From an uncultured Eubacteriales bacterium (GTDB lineage Bacteria; Bacillota; Clostridia; Oscillospirales; CAG-272): DNA of 5,917 bases. A program made the translations under genes and the position numbers. Below, one piece after another: positions 1 through 5,786 of the stretch. The notes beneath the pieces are model-generated. The model did not search any database. It worked only from the letters and a program-made list of their open reading frames with translations, and was not told the DNA's origin. The first letter of the stretch is position 1. Every line of letters starts with the position of its first letter. The stretch is from contig USPP01000113.1 in the NCBI GenBank assembly GCA_900556615.1, forward strand, positions 1-5,917, in the 5' to 3' direction.

Positions 1-2156
1 CCTCTGTTGAGGAGGTACTTGTTGAATTGACTCGGAACGGGAGAGTTATATTTGCTGATACCGCTTCGCTTTCTCCTACGCAAGTATACCGTCAATCAGT
101 CAAGCTTTCCGATTCGGCAGATAAAACATGCTTTTTGCTGACTGTAAGGAGCGGCGATCGCGTACTGGTTTCTTACCGTCCCGAACCCGAGGTTATTCCC
201 AAAATGCCGAAGCCTGCCAAAGCGGCAAAACAGCCCTGCGAGATTCAAACAAACGAGGAGCTTTATCTGACGGCGCTTCATATTGAACAGTACCGCCACG
301 CTACTTTTCTTCCGGATCCCTATTATCTTGAGGGACTAAAGCGGGATCCTTACGATACCCGTATCAACGATGCTTACGGTATGCTTTTGCTTCGCCGCGG
401 TCTTTTTGCGGAGGCGGAGATGTGTTTTAGAAAAGCACTCGCTCGTCTGACAGGGCGTAATCCAAATCCCTACAGCGGAGAAGTCTTTTATCATCTCGGC
501 TTGACTCTTTTGTATCAGGGAAAGGAAACAGAAGCGTATGACCGCTTTTATAAGGCGACATGGAGCGCCGAACAGCAAGAAACAGGTTTTTATTATCTTG
601 CTGTTCTCGACACAAGAAGCGGACACTTTGAAAAAGCATACGAACACGTTGAGAGGGCATTGACAAGAAATACCCGCAATGTTAAGGCAAGGGGACTGAG
701 AGCTTATCTTCTTCGTAAGCTCGGAAAACCATCGGAAGCGCAATGTGCGGCAGAAGAAAATCTTGATCTTGATCCTTTCGATTTTGTTTCAGCAAATGAA
801 AAGCGTATTCTCAATGAGACGAAGGAGGGCGGAGAAGCTTTGATTCGTCTTATGCGCGGTTATACGGAGAATCATATTAACACTGCCATTGCTTATGCCG
901 AGTTTGGAGCCTATGAGGAAGCTGTTGGAATACTGCGGCTTTGTCCTGCTGATTATCCCATGCTTGCCTACTATGAAGCCTATTATCAAAGTAAGCGGGG
1001 AATTTCCTCCGGAGAGGCTTTGCGCCGGGCGGAGAGCGCTCCTCCGGATTACTGTTTTCCCAACCGTCTTGAAGATATTGTCGTTTTGGAATATGCTATT
1101 CATACCGTAGACGGTAGTATGGCAAGCTATTATCTCGGAAATCTTTATTATGATAAGCTGCAATATAAAAAGGCGGCGAGTCTTTGGAAAATGGCGGAAA
1201 AGGCACATCCAGCTTTTCCGACGGTGCATCGCAATCTGGCGCTTTTCTATTATAACAAGCTCGGTAAGCCGGAGGCGGCTCGGAATGCTTTGGAAACGGC
1301 TTTCTGCTTGGATCCCGCCGACGCACGTCTTTTTCTCGAACTGGATCAGCTTCGAAAAAAGCTGGGTATGAGCTTTGAGGAGCGCTTGGCGCAATATCAT
1401 CTTCACAGGGAGATAATTGATAAACGGGACGATCTTTATATTGAATATATTACGCTTTTGAATCTTTCAGAACATTATGAGGAAGCTTATGCTGCTATTA
1501 TGGGACACCGTTTTCATCCGTGGGAGGGCGGTGAAGGCAAGGTGCCCGCTCAGTATATGCTTACTCTGCAAGCTATGGCGGAAAGGTCTCGAAAGAACGG
1601 TGAGCTTGTAAAAGCGGAACACTACCTTCGCAATGCGCTCTGTTTTCCCGAAAATCTTGGAGAAGGCAGGCTGGAGGGAAGTAAGGATAACGACTTATAT
1701 TATGCGCTCGGCACTGTCCTGCGGGAACAGGGAAGAAACGAGGAGGCAGACTGTTGTTTGACACTCGCCACGCTCGGTACGACGGAGCCGGTAAGCGTTA
1801 TGTATTATAACGATCAGCCTGCTGACCGTATTCTTTATCAGGGACTTGCCTATCTGGCGCTCGGTAACAGAGCAGAGGCAAACAAACGCTTCTACCGTCT
1901 TCTTGATTACGGAGAGCAGCATCTGAATGATGAGGTTCATATTGATTATTTTGCGGTATCCTTACCTGATTTTCTCATTTTTGACGACGACTATACCCGC
2001 AGAAATCGTGCCCATTGCTGCTATCTCATGGCGTTGGCATATTACGGTCTTGGTAACCGAGATAAAGCGCTTCATTTCTTGTCGGAGACCGAAGCGATCG
2101 AACCCTCACACATGATGTGTCGCGTATACCGTAACCGTTGGACAAAGGAATCATAA
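1..2156 (+). CDS. DUF5107 / tetratricopeptide repeat protein, YphG-like (5'-truncated by window edge)
   Basis: This is the C-terminal part of a large protein whose start lies left of the window. The first whole codon is at 3, and the frame is open to the edge, reading SVEEVLVEL just before the TTG at 27, so that TTG is an internal Leu codon. About 717 residues are present; relatives such as E. coli YphG have about 1,090. Counting from codon 27, residues 1-52 look like the last beta-strands of the DUF5107 mutarotase-like sandwich, ending LVSYRPEPE. A Pro/Lys linker (53-70) and the hallmark HIEQYRHATFLPDPYYLEGL (85-104) follow. TPR helix pairs are visible near 111-140, 152-180, 187-215, 366-397, 398-430, 555-582, 601-626 and 662-692. 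I see no signal peptide or membrane segment in this part. The biochemical function is unknown; a carbohydrate-related role is inferred from the fold. The gene ends at TAA (2154-2156), directly before a strong terminator. Confidence 0.9.
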   Translation, partial: SVEEVLVELTRNGRVIFADTASLSPTQVYRQSVKLSDSADKTCFLLTVRSGDRVLVSYRPEPEVIPKMPKPAKAAKQPCEIQTNEELYLTALHIEQYRHATFLPDPYYLEGLKRDPYDTRINDAYGMLLLRRGLFAEAEMCFRKALARLTGRNPNPYSGEVFYHLGLTLLYQGKETEAYDRFYKATWSAEQQETGFYYLAVLDTRSGHFEKAYEHVERALTRNTRNVKARGLRAYLLRKLGKPSEAQCAAEENLDLDPFDFVSANEKRILNETKEGGEALIRLMRGYTENHINTAIAYAEFGAYEEAVGILRLCPADYPMLAYYEAYYQSKRGISSGEALRRAESAPPDYCFPNRLEDIVVLEYAIHTVDGSMASYYLGNLYYDKLQYKKAASLWKMAEKAHPAFPTVHRNLALFYYNKLGKPEAARNALETAFCLDPADARLFLELDQLRKKLGMSFEERLAQYHLHREIIDKRDDLYIEYITLLNLSEHYEEAYAAIMGHRFHPWEGGEGKVPAQYMLTLQAMAERSRKNGELVKAEHYLRNALCFPENLGEGRLEGSKDNDLYYALGTVLREQGRNEEADCCLTLATLGTTEPVSVMYYNDQPADRILYQGLAYLALGNRAEANKRFYRLLDYGEQHLNDEVHIDYFAVSLPDFLIFDDDYTRRNRAHCCYLMALAYYGLGNRDKALHFLSETEAIEPSHMMCRVYRNRWTKES

Positions 2157-2199
2157 AAACCGGAGTTTCTCCGATAAGGAGAAACTCCGATCATTTTTT
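2157..2199 (+). terminator. Rho-independent terminator, probably bidirectional
   Basis: A perfect 12-bp inverted repeat (CGGAGTTTCTCC at 2161-2172, GGAGAAACTCCG at 2178-2189) encloses the loop GATAA. On the + strand it is followed by ATCA and six T (2194-2199), and it begins 5 nt after the stop of the DUF5107/TPR gene. Read on the - strand, the same stem is followed by G and then five T (complement of 2155-2159). It can therefore also stop leftward transcripts arriving from the asnA-yjjG unit, which has no nearer intrinsic terminator that I can see. Confidence 0.92.
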
Positions 2200-2223
2200 G
2201 CTGTTTGCAAGTTTAAAGCAATA

Positions 2224-2333
2224 CCGCACAATGATTGTTTTGCAGTTGCGCCGCCAGATTTTTCGTCAGACAATACCAATTGAGGAGGCAAGAGTAACTC
2301 CTCTGCCGACGAAATTTGTGAAGTATAACGGAA
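2224..2333 (+). repeat. Interspersed repeat, copy A (inverted relative to copies B and C)
   Basis: The stretch matches the reverse complement of the DNA at the right end of the window. Blocks ATACCAATTGAGGAG, GTCAGAC and CTCCTCTRCCGACRAAATTTGTG (written here as three pieces with R for A/G) line up between 2250-2333 and 5827-5913, with roughly four of five bases shared by eye and one 2-base indel. Its left edge (2224-2246) also matches the complement of 4717-4739 at 20 of 23 bases and contains the palindrome ACAATGATTGT (2228-2238). Similarity to copy B fades after about 2333. The other boundary, the AGAGGT end seen in B and C, was not found here, so this copy is incomplete or differs at that side. 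Origin (MITE-like, relic gene end or RNA element) is unknown. Confidence 0.72.
2282..2303 (+). other. Conserved small hairpin within repeat copy A
   Basis: GAGGAG (2282-2287) and CTCCTC (2298-2303) can form a 6-bp stem around a 10-nt loop. The same arms occur in copy B at 5858-5863 and 5874-5879 around a loop of about 10 nt on the other side of a 2-base length difference in the surrounding alignment. Arms are unchanged while the interior differs. This may reflect RNA structure, but the stem is short and not followed by a T tract, so it is not a terminator. Confidence 0.35.
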
Positions 2334-2392
2334 TAGAAGCAAGCAAATGCGCAATAAAGGCGTTAGCTGTGCACCCGGCGGTATTGTCTTAA

Positions 2393-2759
2393 GATAAAAC
2401 GATATGTTTTTTCCGACGGACGCAACCGTTTATGATAGTTCGGGCGGTTTAGAGCGTTTCCTTTGCTGTATTGTGGCTCTGCGCAGATATATTCTTCATA
2501 ATTGTTTTTCTGTGAAATGTTTATTGTTCAGAGAATTTAAAAGAGTGCTTTCCTTTATATCGGCTCCTGCTATAGGTCTTATTTCGGCACAATAAGTGCT
2601 GGTTTCCCGGTTCCACAGGGGCGCGGCGTCTCCGAACGTTACTCCGTCCGTTCAGAGGCAGCATCCTGCAGGTGAGGATTGCATTTACGATTGGGTTCGC
2701 AGTGCTTTTCGTCTGTGGGCGAAGGCGTCATTATGCTCTCGAAAAGCCTGTTTCGGTAT
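2393..2759. other. Gene-free stretch with small inverted repeats
   Basis: I see no supported gene here. Open frames are short, lack a credible ribosome binding site and match no family I recognise. The left half is AT-rich. The part from about 2600 to 2700 is GC-richer and contains an imperfect stem, CTCCGAACG (2630-2638) with CGTTCAGAG (2649-2657), which pairs better on the - strand because its one odd position becomes a G-U pair. An 8-bp perfect inverted repeat, GCTTTTCG (2704-2711) and CGAAAAGC (2740-2747), lies just past the yjjG stop. Neither stem has a T tract on the - strand. The stretch would form the 3' untranslated part of the asnA-yjjG transcript if the terminator at 2157-2199 is the one used. 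Confidence 0.5.
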
Positions 2760-3479
2760 TTACTTGTCATTGCTTGACAATTCTCGTGAAAAGAACATCT
2801 CAGCGACAATCGGTATCATATCAAGAGAAGTTACTTCATAATCCGGTATAATATTTCCGTCGGCTTTTTCGTTGTGCGGATTGTACCAAAGCGTGGCGAT
2901 GCCGGCATTTTTTCCGCCTTGAATATCAGAGGAGAGACTGTCTCCGATGAGAAGCGCATTTTCTTTCTTCAATCCGTTCGTTTTTTCAAGGCACAGATCG
3001 AAAAAACGCTTATCAGGCTTGTTGCAGCCTATTTTTTGAGATATAAAGATATCCTTGAAATATTTTGCAATTCCCGAGCTTGCAATTCGTCCGTCCTGAA
3101 CAGTGGCAGTGCCGTTTGAAACAATATACAGCTCATAGTCACGGCAAAGCTCCGAAAGGAGCGCTTCCGCTCCGTCGATATAATACCAGCTTCGGCTCAG
3201 GTTATGCTCATATCTGTGCCAGGTTTCGACAGGATCCATTCCTTTTTTTCCAATTCCCTCAAAAAAGATTTCAAATCTTCTGACAAGCACTTGCTCCCGG
3301 GTGATTTTACCTTTTTCAAGAAGCTTCCATTGAGAATCGTTAACCCTGCTGTAATACTCTATCATCTCGGTGCTCGGAATAATTCCCAAGGATTTAAGCG
3401 TTTGTTCAAGCGATTCTCTTTCCGAGCGGTGAAAGTCAAACAGTGTATCGTCAAGATCAAATAAAATAGCTTTTCGCAT
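2760..3479 (-). CDS. yjjG: YjjG-family HAD noncanonical pyrimidine nucleotidase
   Basis: The 239-residue product is a cytosolic haloacid dehalogenase-superfamily phosphatase. Motif I is DLDDTLFDF at residues 8-16, with nucleophile Asp8 and acid/base Asp10. An alpha-helical cap (about 18-100) follows. Motif II is SNGT (121-124), motif III is Lys154 in NKPDKRFF, and motif IV is GDSLSSD (179-185). The order, the C1 cap and the FDFHRSE start fit the YjjG/YfnB group; E. coli YjjG has 225 residues and dephosphorylates dUMP, dTMP and damaged pyrimidine nucleotides. That substrate range is known of the family and inferred here. The ATG (complement of 3477-3479) has an AAAGG about 8 nt upstream. The gene lies 34 bp behind asnA on the same strand and is probably co-transcribed with it. 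A general HAD phosphatase with another substrate remains possible. Confidence 0.88.
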   Translation of the reverse strand: MRKAILFDLDDTLFDFHRSERESLEQTLKSLGIIPSTEMIEYYSRVNDSQWKLLEKGKITREQVLVRRFEIFFEGIGKKGMDPVETWHRYEHNLSRSWYYIDGAEALLSELCRDYELYIVSNGTATVQDGRIASSGIAKYFKDIFISQKIGCNKPDKRFFDLCLEKTNGLKKENALLIGDSLSSDIQGGKNAGIATLWYNPHNEKADGNIIPDYEVTSLDMIPIVAEMFFSRELSSNDK

Positions 3480-3513
3480 GATAAAAACCTTTCGTCAGGC
3501 TGAGAAGCGCCTG

Positions 3514-4518
3514 TCAAAGAAGCACGATTCCCGCATTTTCGCATTTTCTGCGTGTTTCTTCATCCCATACAGAAGCTTGCACTTCACCGATGTGAGCCTT
3601 GTGAAGAAAGAACATACAGATTCTCGACTGACCGATGCCTCCGCCGATTGTGTAGGGAAGCTCTCTGTTCAAAAGTGCCCTGTGGAAGGGGAGCGAGGTT
3701 CTTTCGAGACAGTTTTTTTCTTTAAGCTGATAAAGCAGGGATGCTTCATCTACCCGTATTCCCATCGAAGAGAGTTCAAGCGCCGTTCCGAGCAGTTCAT
3801 AGTAGACGATAATGTCTCCGTTCAGCGACCAGTCATCATAGTCGGGAGCGCGTCCGTCGTGCGGATTTCCGGAACGCAGCATCCCACCGATTTGCATAAG
3901 GAAAATTGCTCCGTATTTCTTTGCCGCTGTAAGCTCTCTTTCCTTCGGAGTAAGAGAAGGATACCGGTCTTCCAGCTCCTGCGTTGTTATGAACGTGATT
4001 TTCTCAGGGAGGAGACGGGAAGCAAAGGCATAGTCGTCGGCAATGTATTTTTCGGTGTGTCGGAGAGCTGCATAAATTTTTTTGACAGTGGATTTCAGGG
4101 TTTGCAGCGTTCTTTCTTCTTTTGAAATAATGCGTTCCCAATCCCACTGATCGACAAATACCGAGTGGATATTATCGGTATCTTCATCCCTCCGTATAGC
4201 GTTCATGTCGGTGTAAAGCCCTTCGCCGTGTGCAAACCCGTATTCTTTCAGAGCAAAGCGTTTCCATTTTGCAAGGGAGTGAACGATTTCACACTCGCTG
4301 TCGATTCCGCGTATGTCAAAGCCGACAGGGCGTTCCACGCCGTTCAGGGTATCGTTCAGTCCGGAATCGCGGCGGACAAAAAGGGGCGCCGATACTCTTG
4401 TGAGATCAAGCTGAATGGCAAGATCCCGTTCGAAGAAATCCTTGACCTTTTTAATTGCAATCTGTGTTTGTCTTGTGTTTAAGAGCGACTTATAGCCGTC
4501 CGGTATGTAAATTCCCAT
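3514..4518 (-). CDS. asnA: Aspartate-ammonia ligase (asparagine synthetase A)
   Basis: AsnA makes asparagine from aspartate, ammonia and ATP, releasing AMP and pyrophosphate, in the cytosol. The 334-residue product is close to the 330 residues of E. coli AsnA and resembles class II aminoacyl-tRNA synthetase catalytic domains. Visible family blocks are HSLAKWKR (80-87), GEGLYTDMNAIRRDED (98-113), HSVFVDQWDWE (118-128), RAPDYDDW (223-230), LNGDI (232-236), ELSSMGIRVD (248-257) and TIGGGIGQSR (290-299). All are intact, so the enzyme should be active. I chose the ATG at the complement of 4516-4518: it has a GGAG 7 nt upstream, and starting there gives the usual family N-terminus (SLLNTRQTQIAI). 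An in-frame extension to 4656 runs through promoter-like AT-rich DNA and is rejected. No T-box leader is visible. It is the first gene of a unit with yjjG. Confidence 0.97.
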   Translation of the reverse strand: MGIYIPDGYKSLLNTRQTQIAIKKVKDFFERDLAIQLDLTRVSAPLFVRRDSGLNDTLNGVERPVGFDIRGIDSECEIVHSLAKWKRFALKEYGFAHGEGLYTDMNAIRRDEDTDNIHSVFVDQWDWERIISKEERTLQTLKSTVKKIYAALRHTEKYIADDYAFASRLLPEKITFITTQELEDRYPSLTPKERELTAAKKYGAIFLMQIGGMLRSGNPHDGRAPDYDDWSLNGDIIVYYELLGTALELSSMGIRVDEASLLYQLKEKNCLERTSLPFHRALLNRELPYTIGGGIGQSRICMFFLHKAHIGEVQASVWDEETRRKCENAGIVLL

Positions 4519-4525
4519 GATATAT

Positions 4526-4529
4526 CTCC
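4526..4529 (-). promoter_or_regulatory. Ribosome binding site of asnA
   Basis: On the - strand GGAG sits 7 nt before the ATG at 4518. It decides the start, because the longer in-frame option upstream has no comparable site and lies in non-coding AT-rich DNA. Confidence 0.8.
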
Positions 4530-4584
4530 GAAATACTGTTAATGGATATTTTCCGTTATAAAAATATATAAGACAGTTTACTAT

Positions 4585-4614
4585 ATTAAAGATAAAAAGT
4601 CCATAGTTTGTCAA
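4585..4614 (-). promoter_or_regulatory. Sigma-A-type promoter for asnA-yjjG
   Basis: Read on the - strand, a consensus -35 box TTGACA (complement of 4609-4614) is followed after 18 nt by TTTAAT (complement of 4585-4590), which matches five of six positions of the -10 consensus. Very AT-rich DNA lies directly upstream (about 4615-4680) and could act as an UP element. Transcription would begin near 4578, giving a leader of about 60 nt, too short for a T-box or other large riboswitch. Confidence 0.7.
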
Positions 4615-4702
4615 TAAAATTAAAATATTATTAAAATTTTTTAATATTATAATCAATATTATGACTATATAATTAATATCTAAGAATCATTGTATTTAGG
4701 GC

Positions 4703-4739
4703 ACCTCTAAAAAGTCACTGCGCAACAATGATTGTGCGG
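4703..4739 (-). repeat. Interspersed repeat, short copy C (both ends, no middle)
   Basis: The left 17 bases, ACCTCTAAAAAGTCACT (4703-4719), match the start of copy B at 5787-5803 in 15 of 17 positions. The right 23 bases (4717-4739) match the complement of the copy A edge at 2224-2246 in 20 of 23 positions and include the same palindrome ACAATGATTGT (4725-4735). The two ends meet at a shared ACT. The roughly 100-base core seen in A and B is missing. This looks like an internal-deletion derivative or a minimal form of the same element. Confidence 0.6.
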
Positions 4740-4880
4740 GATAGCCTTAAAAGGGCGTTTTGACCGTTCATGTCTATTGATTGCCGATTGGCTCAAAAGC
4801 TGCTGCGGTGAAAACGTTTTTGAATTGTTTGACAAGCATTAATTAGCTGATGTTGTTACAGAAGCATCGTTTTTCAAGGA

Positions 4881-4885
4881 AAGGA
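4881..4885 (+). promoter_or_regulatory. Ribosome binding site of the lipid kinase gene
   Basis: AAGGA lies 8 nt before the ATG at 4894, and a second GGA sits a few bases upstream of it. It supports this start, which also gives the expected family N-terminus with the IIVNPVAG strand. Confidence 0.75.
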
Positions 4886-4893
4886 CAACGGAA

Positions 4894-5784
4894 ATGTGTA
4901 AGAAAGCGGTAATAATAGTCAATCCCGTCGCAGGAAAAATGAAGATAAAAAACGGGCTTTTTGATCTGATTTCGTCGGTAGGAAAACAGGATTATGAGGT
5001 CATTGTTTATATTACGAAGGCGAGAGGCGATGCTACCGCCGCAGCCGAAAAGTATAGCGCGATCTGTGATCTTATTGTTTGCTGCGGAGGTGACGGAACG
5101 CTCAATGAGGTGATCAGCGGATTGCTGAAAACAGAAAAAAAACCGCTTCTTCTGTATTATCCCTGCGGTTCAACAAACGATTTTGCGACTACGCTGGGAC
5201 TTCCTAAGAAAATAGACGCCGCAACGCTTGACATTGATTCAAGACAGATCATGAATCTGGATATCGGAACCTTAAACGGTGACCGTCATTTTTCCTATAT
5301 CACTTCTTTCGGAATATTCACAAAGGCATCTTTTTCAGCCGACCAAAAGGTTAAAAATACGATAGGTCACCTCGCCTATATTCTTGAGGGAGCAAAGGAA
5401 CTGCCGGCTCTTGGAAAAGCATACCATACAAAGGTGACCTATGACGGTGGTGTAATAGAGGGAGATTATGCACTTGTGGCGGTTACTAACTCAACCTCCG
5501 CCGGAGGTGTGCTTCGCCTGCCTGCTGAACAGGTAAAGCTCAACGACGGTCTTTTTGAGATTTTACTTATTAAAGGGCTGACCTCCGCTGCGAATGTTTC
5601 AAATGTTGTTTCCATGCTGCTTCAGCAGAAATATGATGGAAATAATATTATTATGGTTCAGACGAAGAAAGCGCTTATTGAATGTGAAGAAGCGCCCCCG
5701 TGGTGTACCGACGGTGAATATGCGGGAGATATCAGCCGCGCTGAGGTTGAATGTATTCACGGCGCGGTGAGAATCCTTATATAG
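4894..5784 (+). CDS. Diacylglycerol kinase-family lipid kinase (DgkB/YegS/LCB5 type)
   Basis: The 296-residue product belongs to the DAGK catalytic-domain superfamily, which transfers phosphate from ATP to a lipid hydroxyl at the inner membrane face. Typical roles are recycling diacylglycerol to phosphatidate in phospholipid turnover. Visible motifs are IIVNPVAGK (7-15), the ATP-binding loop GGDGTLNEV (65-73), PCGSTNDFATTLGLP (90-104), the LNDGLFEI segment (216-223) of the C-terminal beta-sandwich, and CTDGE (271-275), whose Asp/Glu correspond to the conserved DGE motif near the active site. The length is normal for the family (about 290-310) and there is no membrane segment, as expected for the soluble class rather than small DgkA. 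Lipid specificity cannot be read from sequence; diacylglycerol, another glycolipid or an undecaprenol-like lipid are possible. The gene stands alone, divergent from asnA, with repeat copies before and after it. Its TAG stop lies two bases from copy B. Confidence 0.93.
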   Translation: MCKKAVIIVNPVAGKMKIKNGLFDLISSVGKQDYEVIVYITKARGDATAAAEKYSAICDLIVCCGGDGTLNEVISGLLKTEKKPLLLYYPCGSTNDFATTLGLPKKIDAATLDIDSRQIMNLDIGTLNGDRHFSYITSFGIFTKASFSADQKVKNTIGHLAYILEGAKELPALGKAYHTKVTYDGGVIEGDYALVAVTNSTSAGGVLRLPAEQVKLNDGLFEILLIKGLTSAANVSNVVSMLLQQKYDGNNIIMVQTKKALIECEEAPPWCTDGEYAGDISRAEVECIHGAVRILI

Positions 5785-5786
5785 AG

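Larger units (their letters stand above)
4519..4893. other. Divergent intergenic region between asnA and the lipid kinase gene
   Basis: These 375 bases separate the two divergent genes. The asnA side (4519-4680) is strongly AT-rich, holds its promoter, and includes an A/T-only inverted repeat TATTAAAA/TTTTAATA around 4625-4645. Composition changes abruptly near 4700, where repeat copy C begins. The remaining 150 bases up to the lipid kinase start have ordinary composition and carry a short open frame (4732-4842) without a ribosome binding site. A TTGACA at 4829-4834 could be a -35 box for the lipid kinase gene, but no good -10 box follows at the right distance, so its promoter is unresolved. 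Confidence 0.6.

Noticed and set aside
27..29. TTG at 27 as the start of the DUF5107/TPR gene
   Set aside because: The same frame stays open to the window edge with family-like sequence, and a start here would remove about one third of the usual protein.
789..1406. 205-residue - strand open frame within the TPR gene
   Set aside because: Antisense shadow of a strongly supported coding region; no motif or ribosome binding site.
2138..2392. 84-residue + strand open frame overlapping the end of the TPR gene as a gene
   Set aside because: It would run through the terminator hairpin and repeat copy A, and has no ribosome binding site; its 3' part is discussed as a finding only.
2704..2747. Terminator just after yjjG from the 8-bp inverted repeat
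   Set aside because: The loop is 28 nt and no T tract follows on the - strand.
2596..2841. 81-residue + strand open frame starting with GTG
   Set aside because: Overlaps the 3' end of yjjG on the other strand, lacks a ribosome binding site and resembles no family I can name.
3478..4125. 215-residue + strand open frame opposite yjjG and asnA
   Set aside because: It lies antisense to the well-supported asnA gene, has no family motifs and reads as a shadow of asnA codons.
4519..4656. N-terminal extension of asnA by 46 codons
   Set aside because: The extension is AT-rich, hydrophobic by composition, covers the promoter and is absent from the family; the ATG at 4518 has a good ribosome binding site and the normal N-terminus.
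4519..4700. T-box or other riboswitch before asnA
   Set aside because: The leader from the predicted promoter is about 60 nt, and no T-box sequence or antiterminator structure is visible.
4829..4858. Promoter for the lipid kinase gene from TTGACA at 4829-4834
   Set aside because: The -35 box is perfect but the best -10 at 18 nt is TTGTTA, which is too poor to call.
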